Shown piece after piece: positions 30,874-41,010 of a DNA stretch of 64,000 bases. How positions within the stretch are numbered: position 1 is the stretch's first letter; each line of letters begins with the position of its first letter. The notes under the pieces were generated by a model that saw only the letters and a program-made list of their open reading frames with translations, was not told where the DNA came from and searched no databases. The stretch is from Mesostigma viride (lineage: Eukaryota; Streptophyta; Mesostigmatophyceae; Mesostigmatales; Mesostigmataceae): assembly GCA_009746045.1 (NCBI GenBank), contig RPFO01000246.1, forward strand, positions 1,081,795 through 1,145,794, in the 5' to 3' direction. The translations under genes and the position numbers were made by a program.

Positions 30874-31834
30874 TTACTTCATCTGCTCGGCAATCAGGTC
30901 AGCGGCCTCCTGGACAGTGCCAATCTTCTCAGCACCTTCCTCGTCAAGGGTGATGCCGAACTGCTCCTCTAGAGCCATCATGATCTCCACCTGGGAGGAG
31001 AGAGCGGGGGGCACAGAAAAAAGGGGGGTGTACAGACCAGATAGAAAATATTTAGGAAATGGCTCCGAAGGATAGAATATAAGGAAATTGAGGTGTTTCG
31101 GAGAGAAACACGTCTTCTGAAAGGCGCACTAAGCGGTAAAATATGTGCAAACAGGGCAGCTGGCAGTAGGTCGAAGGCGATAGGTTCAAAGCAACACTCA
31201 CAGTGTCAAGGGAGTCAGCGCCCAGGTCAACGAACTTGGACTCGGCGGTGACCTTCTCGACCTCGGTACCGAGCTGCTCAGAGATGATACCGCGGACCTT
31301 GTCAATGACCTCTTGGGAGGCCTTCTGCGGAACCCAGCGAAAAACAGACCCGTGACAGCACACGTCAGGAACTGCAATGACGACTAAGGACGCTTCTGCA
31401 TAACAATGGAAGATTCGTCGTAACCAGCTGCGAACCGTAAAATCCTCGTGTGCATAAGCAGAACAGCCGCATCGCATTAATCGCATCAGCTGGACATACC
31501 CCCATGCATGTAACCTTGCGGGAGTTGACCTGGCGGGTCGAGTAAACGAAGCGGGCCTGCAGCCTGGCAGTCTGCAAGGAAATAAGCGCAAGAGACATAG
31601 ATACCGATCGCAAACAGCCAGGATGTCAGGTTGCTAGCTGGATAAGACAACTGGTGCTAAGTGCTCATCTACAGTGACCAAGGACAAACATGAGGCGCCA
31701 TGCCCGAAGCGAATGCTGCTCTGTACCTGGGGGCGAGAAGAAGAGCGGAGGGTGCACCGCTTGGCAGCGGGAGCCACGAAAGAGGCAGAGACTGGGGCAC
31801 GGACAGAAGCGACGGACATGGAGATGGCTGCCAT
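30874..31834 (-). CDS. ACP: Plastid acyl carrier protein, four exons
   Basis: Exons 31834-31727, 31571-31515, 31324-31202 and 30990-30874 give 134 residues, all junctions GT-AG in phase 0. Exon 1 and exon 2 (55 residues, rich in Ser, Ala and Arg, beginning [19 protein letters not shown]) form a chloroplast transit peptide. The mature part starts near [19 protein letters not shown] and has the signature [20 protein letters not shown]. The Ser in DSLD is the 4'-phosphopantetheine attachment site. The protein ends [10 protein letters not shown]. It carries growing acyl chains for type II fatty-acid synthesis in the plastid stroma. Length and domain order are normal for algal and plant ACP. It lies head to head with POLD4 exon 1, about 500 bp apart, so the two may share a promoter region. 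No defect seen. Confidence 0.95.
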
Positions 31835-32336
31835 TTTGCTTTAGGGTAAGAGGGAGTAAAGCTGCGTGTTCGTGTGTGTGCTGTGCTCTTGCTGGTGTGC
31901 AAAGCCTGCAATGTACAAGCGGACAAGCCCACTGCAAGCTGTCCTTTGATGATGATGACCTCGGCAAGACGCAGGAATCTCTGTGCCGGCATGCGGCCGA
32001 CGTCTTGGGCCGTCGATCTTGCTAGATTTTTCCGATGGTGACGACAATCGGGTACACGGGTACAAGTTCCCGTACCCGGTGGGCTGGAAAAGCTAGCCGT
32101 TGGAATTCGCGGGTGCTGACTGTGCAGGTAGCGCTAAGATCCCCGATTGGCAACGGTGAACTGCGGTGCAAGGGGCGCCCTTCCCGCGAACGGCTCTTAG
32201 AGTGACAAGACACGCTGTGCGCACCACAACGTTGACGAGGAGCGTTGGTGGCGTCCTTAGTTCCATAATTAAAACGTGAAAAGACCTCGTGGAGAGGGAA
32301 ACGACAGCTGGTAGAAGGTAGAAGCGTTATTGCAGA
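31835..32336. promoter_or_regulatory. Shared upstream region of ACP and POLD4
   Basis: Five hundred bases between divergent start codons. It holds both 5' UTRs and presumably a bidirectional promoter. No clear TATA box was identified. No coding sequence. Confidence 0.4.
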
Positions 32337-35300
32337 ATGGCTACTATCTCGAAAGCGTACCAGCAGAAGAAGCCGAATTTACAAGCATCGGGGAAGGCAG
32401 CAGACCCACAACACGGCCCTACTCACGGTATGTGGCACATCCCTTTGTGGCGCACGCAGAGTCAACATACGCTTGTGGCGTTACGGCGAAACGAGTGCAA
32501 TGAATGAAGTGAATGCAAACTCTGCGTCACTTGATTGTTGTGGGCATGCGGAACATAGAAACCCGAAACGTGAATTTATTACTGTCAGCCATTAGCACTT
32601 CCGTTGTATATGTGCGTAATTTCCTGGGTATTAAGCTGGTCAATCAATTAACGGCATAGACCGGCAGCATCCTATCAGTGGTGGATTGTGAGCGATCTTC
32701 TCGAGGAACCTTCTGAGGAGGCTGCAGATAGGAATGTCCGCTTAGCTAAGGAATGGCGTCCCAAACTGCAGAACGGGGGGGATGCTAATAGCTTAATTGG
32801 TTGGGCTTTTTGCATTTCAGCGACAGGTCTGTAATGTGCAGTTTTCATGGGACGCCTGCAAGGACTTCGGTCAGTCGTTTGCTTGCTTTTCTGCATCTTG
32901 TGTAGCCCCCTTTCCTTCAAATTACTGCAGCATGATAAGTGACCATCCTTTCACCTGCCACATGCTGGCCATCGTAGGACAGCGCATGGCCTGAGTTTGT
33001 CTTTGGCATCCGTACGAACTGCTGCTGTTTTTCTCCTCGTCGTGTGTAATGATGTCGGCCTCACGTACCACTTGGGCGACAAAATAGGGACAACCCGTGT
33101 TAAATAAACACTCACTACTCTCTGAAAGCGTGGGTTCCCATGTATAGTTGGGTGTCCAGACCGGATATCATCTTTTTAGTGCTTCAGACAAGAGGCCCTG
33201 TTGCACATCCCTAGGCCTTCCGAGCGCAGCCCCTTGTGCTGGCATGCCGCACTGAATATGCCTCCATTGCATGGCCCATTGGGGTACCCCCGGCATTTCC
33301 CCCCAATGCTGTTAGGGAGTCCATTCCTGCCAACACAGCCTAGCAAGCACAAAATGGTGCCTGATGAGGGGAACCACCTGAGGACTCCCAGCAGTCTGCC
33401 TGATATCCGGCCCCTTGACAATCAGGACCCTTTCCCCCAACGGGGGCCACTAGCGAGAGCTCGTGTCTACTGTCCGGGCAAGCGGAACCCAACCTGGTTA
33501 TAGGGGTTGCCTTTCAATGCGGTAGCTCCGTGCGCATGGCACGACAACTCTCCTCCCTAGTTGCATTCCTAGCTCCACAGGGCCGGGGTTCCCACGGTCG
33601 TCAGCCCCTGTTTGACCCATATTGGGGCCGATTTGACCTGCCAACTCGTGGGAGCACCCTGCCAGGGTCAGGCTATTGACGTTACCTTGGACACCCCCTT
33701 GCGCGTCTGCCCTGTCAACTTGGGGGGTCCCGGCTCGCGGGAATGGATGGCGGCACTTCATCATCCCCCCCTTCTTGCCCGGTGGGTGTCCAGTGGGCCT
33801 GCTTGCACCCGTGAGCGGGCCATAAGGGACGCCGCCAACAGGAAACAAGAAAAAGACCGTGCTTTGAGAAAAGAAAGAAAGCAAAGGACTGCACGGGGAT
33901 CCAGCCACGTGGCCCGCCATAGCTAGAGTCACGTATAGCCGTGGTGCTGACCCTTGCACTATGGAGGCCAAAGTTGCCACGAGGGCGGATGCAGAGGCGG
34001 CCGCGTGGGGCCTGCTTCATGCCGAGGCATGCGCTGCGGGCCGTAAGATGTACATCGATCCTGCCAGCGGCCTGCAGGTGATGACGGAGGTGGCACACCA
34101 GTCGCGCGGGTACTGTTGCGGCAGCGGGTGCCGGCACTGCCCGTTTGCGCACGCGCGGGTGCCGGTAGATAAGCGCGCGGCGCTGAGCAAAGTGGCCACC
34201 TGGCTGCACGTGCCGGATGATAGCCGTGTGGCGAGTGCTGGTGACAAGGAGAGCGGCAGCAGGAGCCGCAATAGCAGCAGCAGCAGCACTAGTCCGGGCG
34301 CTAGCAATCACCGCGGTGATGCGCAAGAGGCGGCCGCTAGTAGGGATGGCACGGGCGCCAGCAGCGAGGGCGCCGCGGTTGTGTTGTTCTGGAGCAGCGG
34401 GAAGGACTCGTACCTGGCACTGCGCGCCCTGGAGAGGCAGCTGGGGGGGCAGGGGGTGGCGCCATCCGAGTGCCGAGGGGAGGGAGAGGGCGCGCGCGGT
34501 GGTGATCGGCATCCACCACGAGCGCCGATGGAAGCGGACATGGTTCGGACAAGAACGAAACAAGACGTGGGCGGCAAGCCCACAAGAACGAAACAAGACG
34601 CGGGCGGCATGCAGGCAGCGAGTGGGCCAGCAGCGGGTAACCAGCCAACAAGAATCGGACAGGACGTGGACGTGACAAGCCAAGGGGAGGGGAACCGAAG
34701 GGCGGCGAGCCAAGGGGAAGGGATGGGCCGAGCGGGGATGGGAGGCCTTGGCACCGCTGGCCTTGGCACTCCTAGGGGAGGCGAGCGGTTGGGGATTGTG
34801 TTGCTGACCACGTTTGATGCCGGCAGCCGCACCATCGCCCACCAGGGGACGAGCGTGGCGGATGCGGTCAAGCAGGCACGCGCGCTGGGCCGACCCCTGC
34901 TGGGTGTACCCCTACACCCAGGGGGGCCCGCCTACGTGGACGCGGTGGATGCTGGGCTGGAGCTGGTGCGGTCGGTGTATCCTGCTGGCATCCGCGCGCT
35001 TGCGTTCGGGGACCTGCACCTGCACAGCATACGGTCTTGGCGGGAGGCAGCATTATCCCCGCTGGGCGCTCCTCTCCAGTTCCCTTTATGGCGTGTGCCG
35101 TACGACCAGCTGCTGCATGACCTTGCGACAAGTGGTGTCGTCTGTGTGGTCTCAGCGGTCACGGATGCAGCCAAAGGGGTCGTGCAGGTGGGGGACGTGT
35201 TTGGTGCCGACTTGGTGGCGCGCGCGGGCGCCGCCGGCATTGACGCGTTTGGGGAGGCAGGGGAGTTCCACACGCTGGCACGCGTTTGGGAAAGGAGCTA

Positions 35301-37431
35301 GTTATACCCCATGTTTGATTACGGTGGCACGCGTTTGGTAGAGGAGCTGCCAGCTGCTAGCCGTGCAGATGTGGGGATGTGGGTGCAGCCTAACCCATGC
35401 AAGGCTGCGCCCACAGCCACACAGCCATGGGATACCGTCCAATGGCCCGTGGCCGTGCGTTGATCGGACGGTGCTCGTTACCTCGCGTCCCGGTTTCTCG
35501 GCGCATGCGTGGCGGCTGGGCGTGGCCCGATGCCCACACGTCCATGTTTCAGTATTACTGCGCACGTGGTGGCACGTCCATCATGATTGCACAAGCTGGC
35601 AGTGTTGCCCGCCGATCGCATGAGATCCAACGGCACCTGGGTCACTGGGATGAGATCCAACGGCACCTGGGTCACTGGGATGAGATCCAACGGCACCTGG
35701 GTCACTGGGTCACCACGAATAGATAACAGCCACGGGGCCCCTGTGGCTGGCTCTGCGCGACTGGCTTGCTTCCGGTGGGGCTGATCTGGCGTAGGCTGCC
35801 ACCTTGATGGCTCTCCTTCTAGTTGAGAGGGGCCCCTTTGACAAAAGGCTGGGCCTTGGCTGCCCTTGCATCATTAGGTGGGACAGCCTGCATGCAACTA
35901 TATATAGCAGTAAATGTTGTTTGGGGACCATACGGCTAGAGTGAAGACGACGACGACGCTGGATCAACCACGATTCTTTCAAGAAGCGGCCCACCACCAA
36001 GGAATGGGGAGATGCCTGGCATCAGGCGTCAGAATCAGTGACCCGTGCGACGGCAGTTCTTTTCATGCGGCTTGCCACCGCACAATGCTGAAGTGCGCTT
36101 AGCCTTTTCGTGCGGCTTGCCCACCAGCGGCCCCTCATATGGCCACAGCACCCCTGATGGCTGACTTCCTGACATGAAAGCCAGGGCCTTTGTCCCCCCC
36201 TGTTGCATGGGAAGTTGCTGTATGGGCGAGCCACCCATGCAGGCGGCGCGGCGCGTGCGACCCCGCGTTCTCTCCCATGTGACCTCCTTCGCATCACCTG
36301 CCATGCTGCCACGGGCTCCGCTTGGTGTGCGGCGTCTGCATGCCACCAGCGGTATGCGTTGGAGGACAGCCGACGGTTTACAACTTGCCCCCTTGGCACC
36401 GCGGCTACTATAGCTGTGCAACCCCGTTCCGGACTAGACATAGTGACCCATCGGTGATCCTAGCACATTCTGACCCATCCTAGCACAGCATGGGGGCCCT
36501 AGCACAGCATATAGTGACCCACCTGTGGTCCTAGCACAGCATATAGTGACCCATCGGCGGTCCTAGCGCAGCTGATGGGGCCTGCGTGCAGTACTCACTG
36601 GAATCTCTAGGACGCTGCTGCTGCTGCTGGCCGGGTTGCCTCGTTGATTCGACACCATGTAGGGCTTAATTAAACCTGACAGCACCCCTCGCGTGACCTA
36701 CTGTGTGCAGGCTCGTTAGAGGCGAGCACGGATGTACCGGGCCTTGTTCCCTTATCGCCCTTTTTGCCATCGTGAGCAGTCGGTGTAAGACTGCCACCGA
36801 AAGGATGTATTGCCGGAGTCCATCAGATGCTCGCCATGAAGCCCATGTTTGGTACTACTCATTGATGTCATTGTAAACCAGACCAGACACGTTTGACCTG
36901 TGCCCGCACGCTGCTCTCCACATATTTTGTCACCAACCACACGTCGACTGTACACATATAGCATGCACCCCATCATGCTCACGTGATAAAATGGGCAGCA
37001 ACTGGAATGTCACGATTTTTTTTTTACGTTGGCGGAAGGCAATCTAAGGGGGTTGCCAGATCTCTGTGACGACCAGGCACCAATAGTCGTCACCAATACT
37101 CCTCATTCTGTGTGTGCACTTCCTGGGCAGGCACTGCCCCTTTCTCGCCATCTAACAACGTATCTTCTGCCTCTGCCTCTGCCCATACCTCCCTGCCCCT
37201 GCAGCCTCCAAGGGTGCCGCGCGCAAGCAGGAGGAAGAGGATGCAGCTGACAGGGTGCTGCGCGAGTTTGACTTGAACGACGCGTTCGGCCCCTGCCTGG
37301 GCATCACCCGCAGCGAGCGATGGGAGCGCGCCAAGGCACTCGGGTTGGACCCGCCGCAACATGTGCTGGAGCTGGTGCGCGCGGATGCCAGCGGCGCCCG
37401 TGACAGGTGCCTGTGGGAAGGGCAGGTGTAG
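32337..37431 (+). CDS. POLD4: DNA polymerase delta small subunit 4 (p12), two exons
   Basis: Exon 1 (32337-32427) encodes MATISKAYQQKKPNLQASGK and 10 more residues, then a GTATGT donor. Exon 2 (37205-37431) follows a CCTGCCCCTGCAG acceptor. Phase 1 joins exactly (G|CC), giving 105 residues. Exon 2 carries the family signature LREFDLNDAFGPCLGITRSE, then RWERAKALGLDPP and a terminal LWEGQV, as in plant and animal p12. The N-terminal AYQQKK is in the place of the PCNA-binding FYxQKK of plant homologues. The protein stabilises the replicative polymerase delta complex in the nucleus. The intron is 4.8 kb and contains a complete same-strand gene (33961-35301). I am confident of exon 2. Exon 1 is supported by phase, length and motif but not by transcripts, and other exons could exist. 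Confidence 0.75.
32428..33960. other. POLD4 intron, part upstream of nested gene
   Basis: No credible exon or repeat family. Short frames here have no recognisable similarity. The last few hundred bases must contain the promoter of the nested DPH6-like gene. Confidence 0.35.
33961..35301 (+). CDS. DUF5522 plus diphthine-ammonia-ligase-like ATP-PPase
   Basis: Single-exon 446 residues. Residues about 25-75 form a DUF5522-type Cys motif (YCCGSGCRHCPFAH). A Ser/Gly-rich linker follows, then the ATP-pyrophosphatase P-loop at about 140 (VVLFWSSGKDSYLALRALE, SGKDS type). A low-complexity insert at about 180-265 contains repeated RTKQDVGG-like units. The rest of the domain follows: IVLLTTFDAGSRTIAHQG, LGVPLHPG, FGDLHLHSIRSWREAAL, PLWRVPYDQLL and terminal AFGEAGEFHTLA. 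Family members (DPH6/MJ0570 type) use ATP and ammonium to amidate diphthine on elongation factor 2. The present protein is close to the bacterial and algal short forms, so substrate specificity is inferred. Usual families read GEGGEFHT-like at the C-terminus, so GEAGEFHT is near consensus. Start codon context GCACTATGG. It sits inside the POLD4 intron. Confidence 0.8.
   Translation: MEAKVATRADAEAAAWGLLHAEACAAGRKMYIDPASGLQVMTEVAHQSRGYCCGSGCRHCPFAHARVPVDKRAALSKVATWLHVPDDSRVASAGDKESGSRSRNSSSSSTSPGASNHRGDAQEAAASRDGTGASSEGAAVVLFWSSGKDSYLALRALERQLGGQGVAPSECRGEGEGARGGDRHPPRAPMEADMVRTRTKQDVGGKPTRTKQDAGGMQAASGPAAGNQPTRIGQDVDVTSQGEGNRRAASQGEGMGRAGMGGLGTAGLGTPRGGERLGIVLLTTFDAGSRTIAHQGTSVADAVKQARALGRPLLGVPLHPGGPAYVDAVDAGLELVRSVYPAGIRALAFGDLHLHSIRSWREAALSPLGAPLQFPLWRVPYDQLLHDLATSGVVCVVSAVTDAAKGVVQVGDVFGADLVARAGAAGIDAFGEAGEFHTLARVWERS
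35621..35709 (+). repeat. Tandem repeat, three 30-bp units
   Basis: Three identical copies of TGAGATCCAACGGCACCTGG plus GTCACTGGGA; the third is followed by GTCACC. It lies in the POLD4 intron. Confidence 0.95.
36447..36570 (+). repeat. Irregular tandem repeat, GTGACCCA / CTAGCACAGCATA
   Basis: Alternating ATAGTGACCCA(T/C)C and TCCTAGCACAGCAT words in about four imperfect units. Confidence 0.8.
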
Positions 37432-38347
37432 GCCAATGCGAGTTGGGTCGCCATACGGGGCATGCTGGTGCTTCCTGGTGGGCAACTTCCCCTCTGATGA
37501 CGACGGGTGGTTAGTGCGTGCCCACGTCAGGCCAAACATGGCACCTGTCTTCGGTGTTCTCACGCATGAGTGCTGAACTGGTGTCTACCGGGTGGTATAT
37601 ACGGCGACGCCAGCTCTTTCGAGGGCCGACAAGTTGCACCCCAAGTTGTACATACAGTGCGGTGTTGTAACAGCCATCATGTGCCATCGTTTCGACAGCC
37701 AAACTGCTTCCACTAATTGCTGGGAATGCCTGAGCAATTGAGGACAGCTACTGAGCCCGGTTTGGGCCGGCGTCACGGCCAACTGCGGTTTTTGTCTGCT
37801 GGCATCCACAGTGGTCAAAGGTGTAAGGATTGCGCATGCCAGGCTGGAATTTCCTGGCCGCCCATGCCCAGCTGCCTCCGGTAATGTGTGCTGATGGAGG
37901 AAGGTGCTCGTGTACTCTCAGCAGGATATCCAACGGGCACACTGCACACTGCGACTCTGCAGGACTCTTCATGCGTTTCCATGCCAGGGTAATGGTGGAC
38001 CATGTTAGAAGCAACCAGATAGAAGCGTTAGAGCCTTGCATTTCAAGAGGGTCCCCTTTAAGTACCCAAAAAAGCAGTAGGCCACCAGGTTAGGTGGGTG
38101 GTAGTTTGACATCGTGCTTGATGCACCATGAGCATGCACAGTGCCGTACGTGGACACCTTGTTCTCTTCACGAATGACTTCTTACATAATTTCTCTAGCT
38201 GGGTCTTGCTGCCTGCTGCCTGTCCATATCAAAGGCAGGTTTCATCCAGACCCGAGGAATGCCCTTGCTTGTTGCAGCTTTTAGCTGCGCTGAACATGTA
38301 AACTTCTATGTAGCTCCCAGGTTAGAGTGTAAGGTACGTACGTGCTA
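37432..38347. other. Intergenic region downstream of POLD4
   Basis: About 900 bp, no gene recognised. It includes the POLD4 3' UTR and the junction with the retroelement pile near 38340. Confidence 0.4.
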
Positions 38348-38494
38348 CGAGCCACGAGCGGACATGGCTGACGGCGGAGCTCAGAACTTTTGCGTCTGAG
38401 CCCCAAATTCAGTCAGGCTACTTGCATCAGATGCGTCTTTTCAAGACGCATCTGCTAGTATAATCGGTTACGGCTGTAACGCAGTATTTTGCAA
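38348..38494 (+). promoter_or_regulatory. 5' UTR of non-LTR element with conserved hairpin
   Basis: Starts near GAGCGGACATGGCTGACGGC. At 38428-38454 there is a 12-bp perfect stem (CAGATGCGTCTT / AAGACGCATCTG) with a 3-base loop. The same segment is repeated at 48180-48330 with the identical hairpin (48254-48280). A diverged form lies on the minus strand at 28.85-28.99 kb. In non-LTR elements the 5' UTR holds the internal promoter. Confidence 0.65.
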
Positions 38495-39943
38495 ATGCCA
38501 CCAAAACGCAGCCTTGACAAACATTTTGAGCTGTCGTCGGCATTCCCGTCGACAGCAGCACGTGCGACATCAACTCCTGCGGACGCCAACCTTTTTGCGC
38601 TGATCGAAGCTCTCCCCCCCGGTCTGCCTCCCTCGACGCAGTGCTCTACGCCAAATTCGTCGCCCATTCCCAAGAAAACCCGAACTTCCCATACCAAATG
38701 GGACGTCCGCCGCTTCGGCGCCGGCCAGCGGGATTTTTGCATCTTGGAAATCTTTACGCTCACGAAGGAACAATGTGACGATGTTATCAAGTTCCTGGCC
38801 CGCCATGACGAACTTTTCCTGCCTACCCCTGGCGACAAGGTCACCAAGCCCGCCTGGGAATGGCTGCTTCAAGAACCGGAGGCGTACTTGAAGGCAGTCA
38901 TCATGTGCAGCTACCTGCGCTGCGACGCCCACGACATCACCCAGATTGGCTACGCTGGCCTCAGGAGCCTCCTGCATGAGCGCAGACGGGCAGCCACAGC
39001 AGCTGCAGCATCCCCGCAGAGCAGCACCTCCCCCAGCACGGACTCCATCCGAGCTGCAGTGGCGGAGCAGCTGGCGCCGATGGCTGAGCAGCTCGCCGCC
39101 CTGAACGCGCCTGACGGCCCACTCAACACTCTCTCGGCCAAGGTCAACAACATTGAAGCCAGAGTCGCCCTTAAGCTCCAGCCTCAGTTTACTGCTACGC
39201 AAGAGCACATTGCCACCAAAGTTTCCGAGGCCACAGCCACTGTGACCACCCGCCTTAACCAGGTGGAAGGCCGAGTCGGCCAAGGCACCGTGAAACTTGA
39301 GGCAGTTGCCGCCAAGGTAGACGCCCTGGCCACGCAGGTCCCCGAGATCGCCGAGCGAACGGCCACCATCGCCGCCCAACCTGCTGGTAGGGCTAGTGAT
39401 GACCCCTCGACTCGCGCCTCCTGGGCGGACCTGCTCAAGAGCCAGGCATCCTCTACCACGACCGCCATCACCACCAAGCTCCAGGAGCTGGAAGACACGC
39501 GCCGCGAGGCCGCTGACCGCGACCGTCGCCGCTGCCGGGTCATCCTCAGGCGCTTCGACATGCTGCCGGAGGAGACCCCAGACTCTCTTCTCGACGAGCT
39601 GAAGAAACAGCTCTTGGCGCGCATGCAGCTGCCAGGTGCGATACTGCAGGGCGCCTACCGCCTGCCCCATCCACGGGCCAAGGCTGGGCCCCCTCCAGTG
39701 GTCCTCACCTTCAGCGACATCACAGCCCGAGTTCGGTTCCTCTCTCGCCGCAAGAAGCTGGTGGACACCTCCTGGTCGCTTGACGACGACCTGACGCCAG
39801 CCCAGCAGCAGCAACGCCGCGATCAGTGGCCCGACTACATCCGCCACAAGACCAACCCCGAGAAGCCCCAAGTGTACTGGCGGGGCGGGGACCTCTACGT
39901 CAACAAGAAACTGTGGAAGCCCCCCCGGGCTTCCCCGGGATAG
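38495..39943 (+). CDS. Non-LTR retrotransposon ORF1 protein, intact
   Basis: 482 residues from MPPKRSLDKHFELSS to a TAG at 39941. N-terminal part with WDVRRFGAGQRDFCILEIF and a helical region. Central coiled coil with heptads (LNTLSAKVNNIEARVALKL, then VAAKVDALATQVPEIAERTA). C-terminal module beginning RRRCRVILRRFDMLPEE, with LLDELKKQLLARMQL and VVLTFSDITARVRFLSRRK, resembling the RRM plus C-terminal domain of L1-type ORF1p. It binds element RNA as a trimeric chaperone in known relatives; this is inferred here. It is the only full-length ORF1 in the window and serves as reference for damaged copies at 41.75, 42.3-43.9, 44.3 and 48.3 kb. No RT follows directly. The 3' flank is instead a fold-back repeat. 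Confidence 0.85.
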   Translation: MPPKRSLDKHFELSSAFPSTAARATSTPADANLFALIEALPPGLPPSTQCSTPNSSPIPKKTRTSHTKWDVRRFGAGQRDFCILEIFTLTKEQCDDVIKFLARHDELFLPTPGDKVTKPAWEWLLQEPEAYLKAVIMCSYLRCDAHDITQIGYAGLRSLLHERRRAATAAAASPQSSTSPSTDSIRAAVAEQLAPMAEQLAALNAPDGPLNTLSAKVNNIEARVALKLQPQFTATQEHIATKVSEATATVTTRLNQVEGRVGQGTVKLEAVAAKVDALATQVPEIAERTATIAAQPAGRASDDPSTRASWADLLKSQASSTTTAITTKLQELEDTRREAADRDRRRCRVILRRFDMLPEETPDSLLDELKKQLLARMQLPGAILQGAYRLPHPRAKAGPPPVVLTFSDITARVRFLSRRKKLVDTSWSLDDDLTPAQQQQRRDQWPDYIRHKTNPEKPQVYWRGGDLYVNKKLWKPPRASPG

Positions 39944-41003
39944 AGCACTCCAGCTAGTTGTCTAGATGGGGGCAATCGATGATGGGATAGCTTAGGCATT
40001 ACAGCACTTGAAACGATATTAGCGCACAGCGTTATAGTACCTTCAATTAGCTCTGGCACCTTGTGGCCATCAGCTTGCGCCTTAATTAGCCGACGTCTTG
40101 AGCCCACCTCACATTTGTAGCATAAGCTATGCGTCAGCCTACCTATGGTATTGCACTGGTTGTATTGCACCCACAGTGTTGCGCCCCGGCACCATGCCGT
40201 GGAGAGAGCGCTCTGTGGCCTGCCCACCTGCGGCAGTGAGAGAAGCTAGGGCGCCCTCCCTCCTTCTCACTGTGTATATAGGGTTGAAGGTTCCTTTACT
40301 CTGTATTGGCACCCACGTGACGCAGTCACGTGCTTATTATTATTATTATTATTATGTAGCGATATAGTGCAAATGCAAATTCAGGACACATACGAACTAA
40401 ATTGGTGTACTTAGGTTGTTTTATAGTTGAACTAAAAGAAAGCCAGAATCATGTACATTTATGGGGACTCCATGTGAGATGGCTTGGGAATTCAAATGTT
40501 TTTTATTTCAGAAAAACTTGCACCGGCTTTACTCATGATTAATGAATTAATTAATAAGCACGTGACTGCGTCACGTGGGTGCCAATACAGAGTAATTAAT
40601 TAATTAATAAGCACGTGACTGCGTCACGTGGGTGCCAATACAGAGTAAAGGAACCTTCAACCCTATATACACAGTGAGAAGGAGGGAGGGCGCCCTAGCT
40701 TCTCTCACTGCCGCAGGTGGGCAGGCCACAGAGCGCTCTCTCCACGGCATGGTGCCGGGGCGCAACACTGTGGGTGCAATACAACCAGTGCAATACCATA
40801 GGTAGGCTGACGCATAGCTTATGCTACAAATGTGAGGTGGGCTCAAGACGTCGGCTAATTAAGGCGCAAGCTGATGGCCACAAGGTGCCAGAGCTAATTG
40901 AAGGTACTATAACGCTGTGCGCTAATATCGTTTCAAGTGCTGTAATGCCTAAGCTATCCCATCATCGATTGCCCCCATCTAGACAACTAGCTGGAGTGCT
41001 CTA
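39941..41003. repeat. Large fold-back: about 395-bp inverted arms of ORF1 3' UTR
   Basis: Left arm about 39941-40338 and right arm about 40606-41003 are almost perfectly complementary, starting at the ORF1 stop region (TAGAGCACTCCAGCTAGTTG) and running into CACGTGACGCAGTCACGTG. The spacer of about 270 bp holds an ATT trinucleotide run at 40336. A further partial copy of the right arm follows at about 41010-41230 and diverged copies at 41.57-41.75, 43.9-44.3 and 44.64-45.1 kb. Confidence 0.85.
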
Positions 41004-41010
41004 TACTAAT

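Larger units (their letters stand above)
35302..37204. other. POLD4 intron, part downstream of nested gene
   Basis: Contains the 3' UTR of the nested gene, a 3 x 30-bp tandem repeat (35621-35709) and a short irregular repeat (36447-36570). The CT-rich run at 37130-37204 is the polypyrimidine tract and acceptor of POLD4 exon 2. No other exon recognised. Confidence 0.45.

Noticed and set aside
33498-33980. 160-codon minus-strand ORF upstream of the DPH6-like gene
   Set aside because: No protein-like conservation pattern. It lies in the POLD4 intron and overlaps the start of the nested gene in antisense.
38570-39871. 433-codon minus-strand ORF opposite ORF1
   Set aside because: Antisense shadow of ORF1. 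The plus-strand frame has coiled-coil and C-terminal domain patterns and is conserved between copies.
40098-40846. Two identical 80-90-codon ORFs on opposite strands (MSPPHICSISYASAYLW)
   Set aside because: They are the two arms of the fold-back 3' UTR. Nothing suggests translation.
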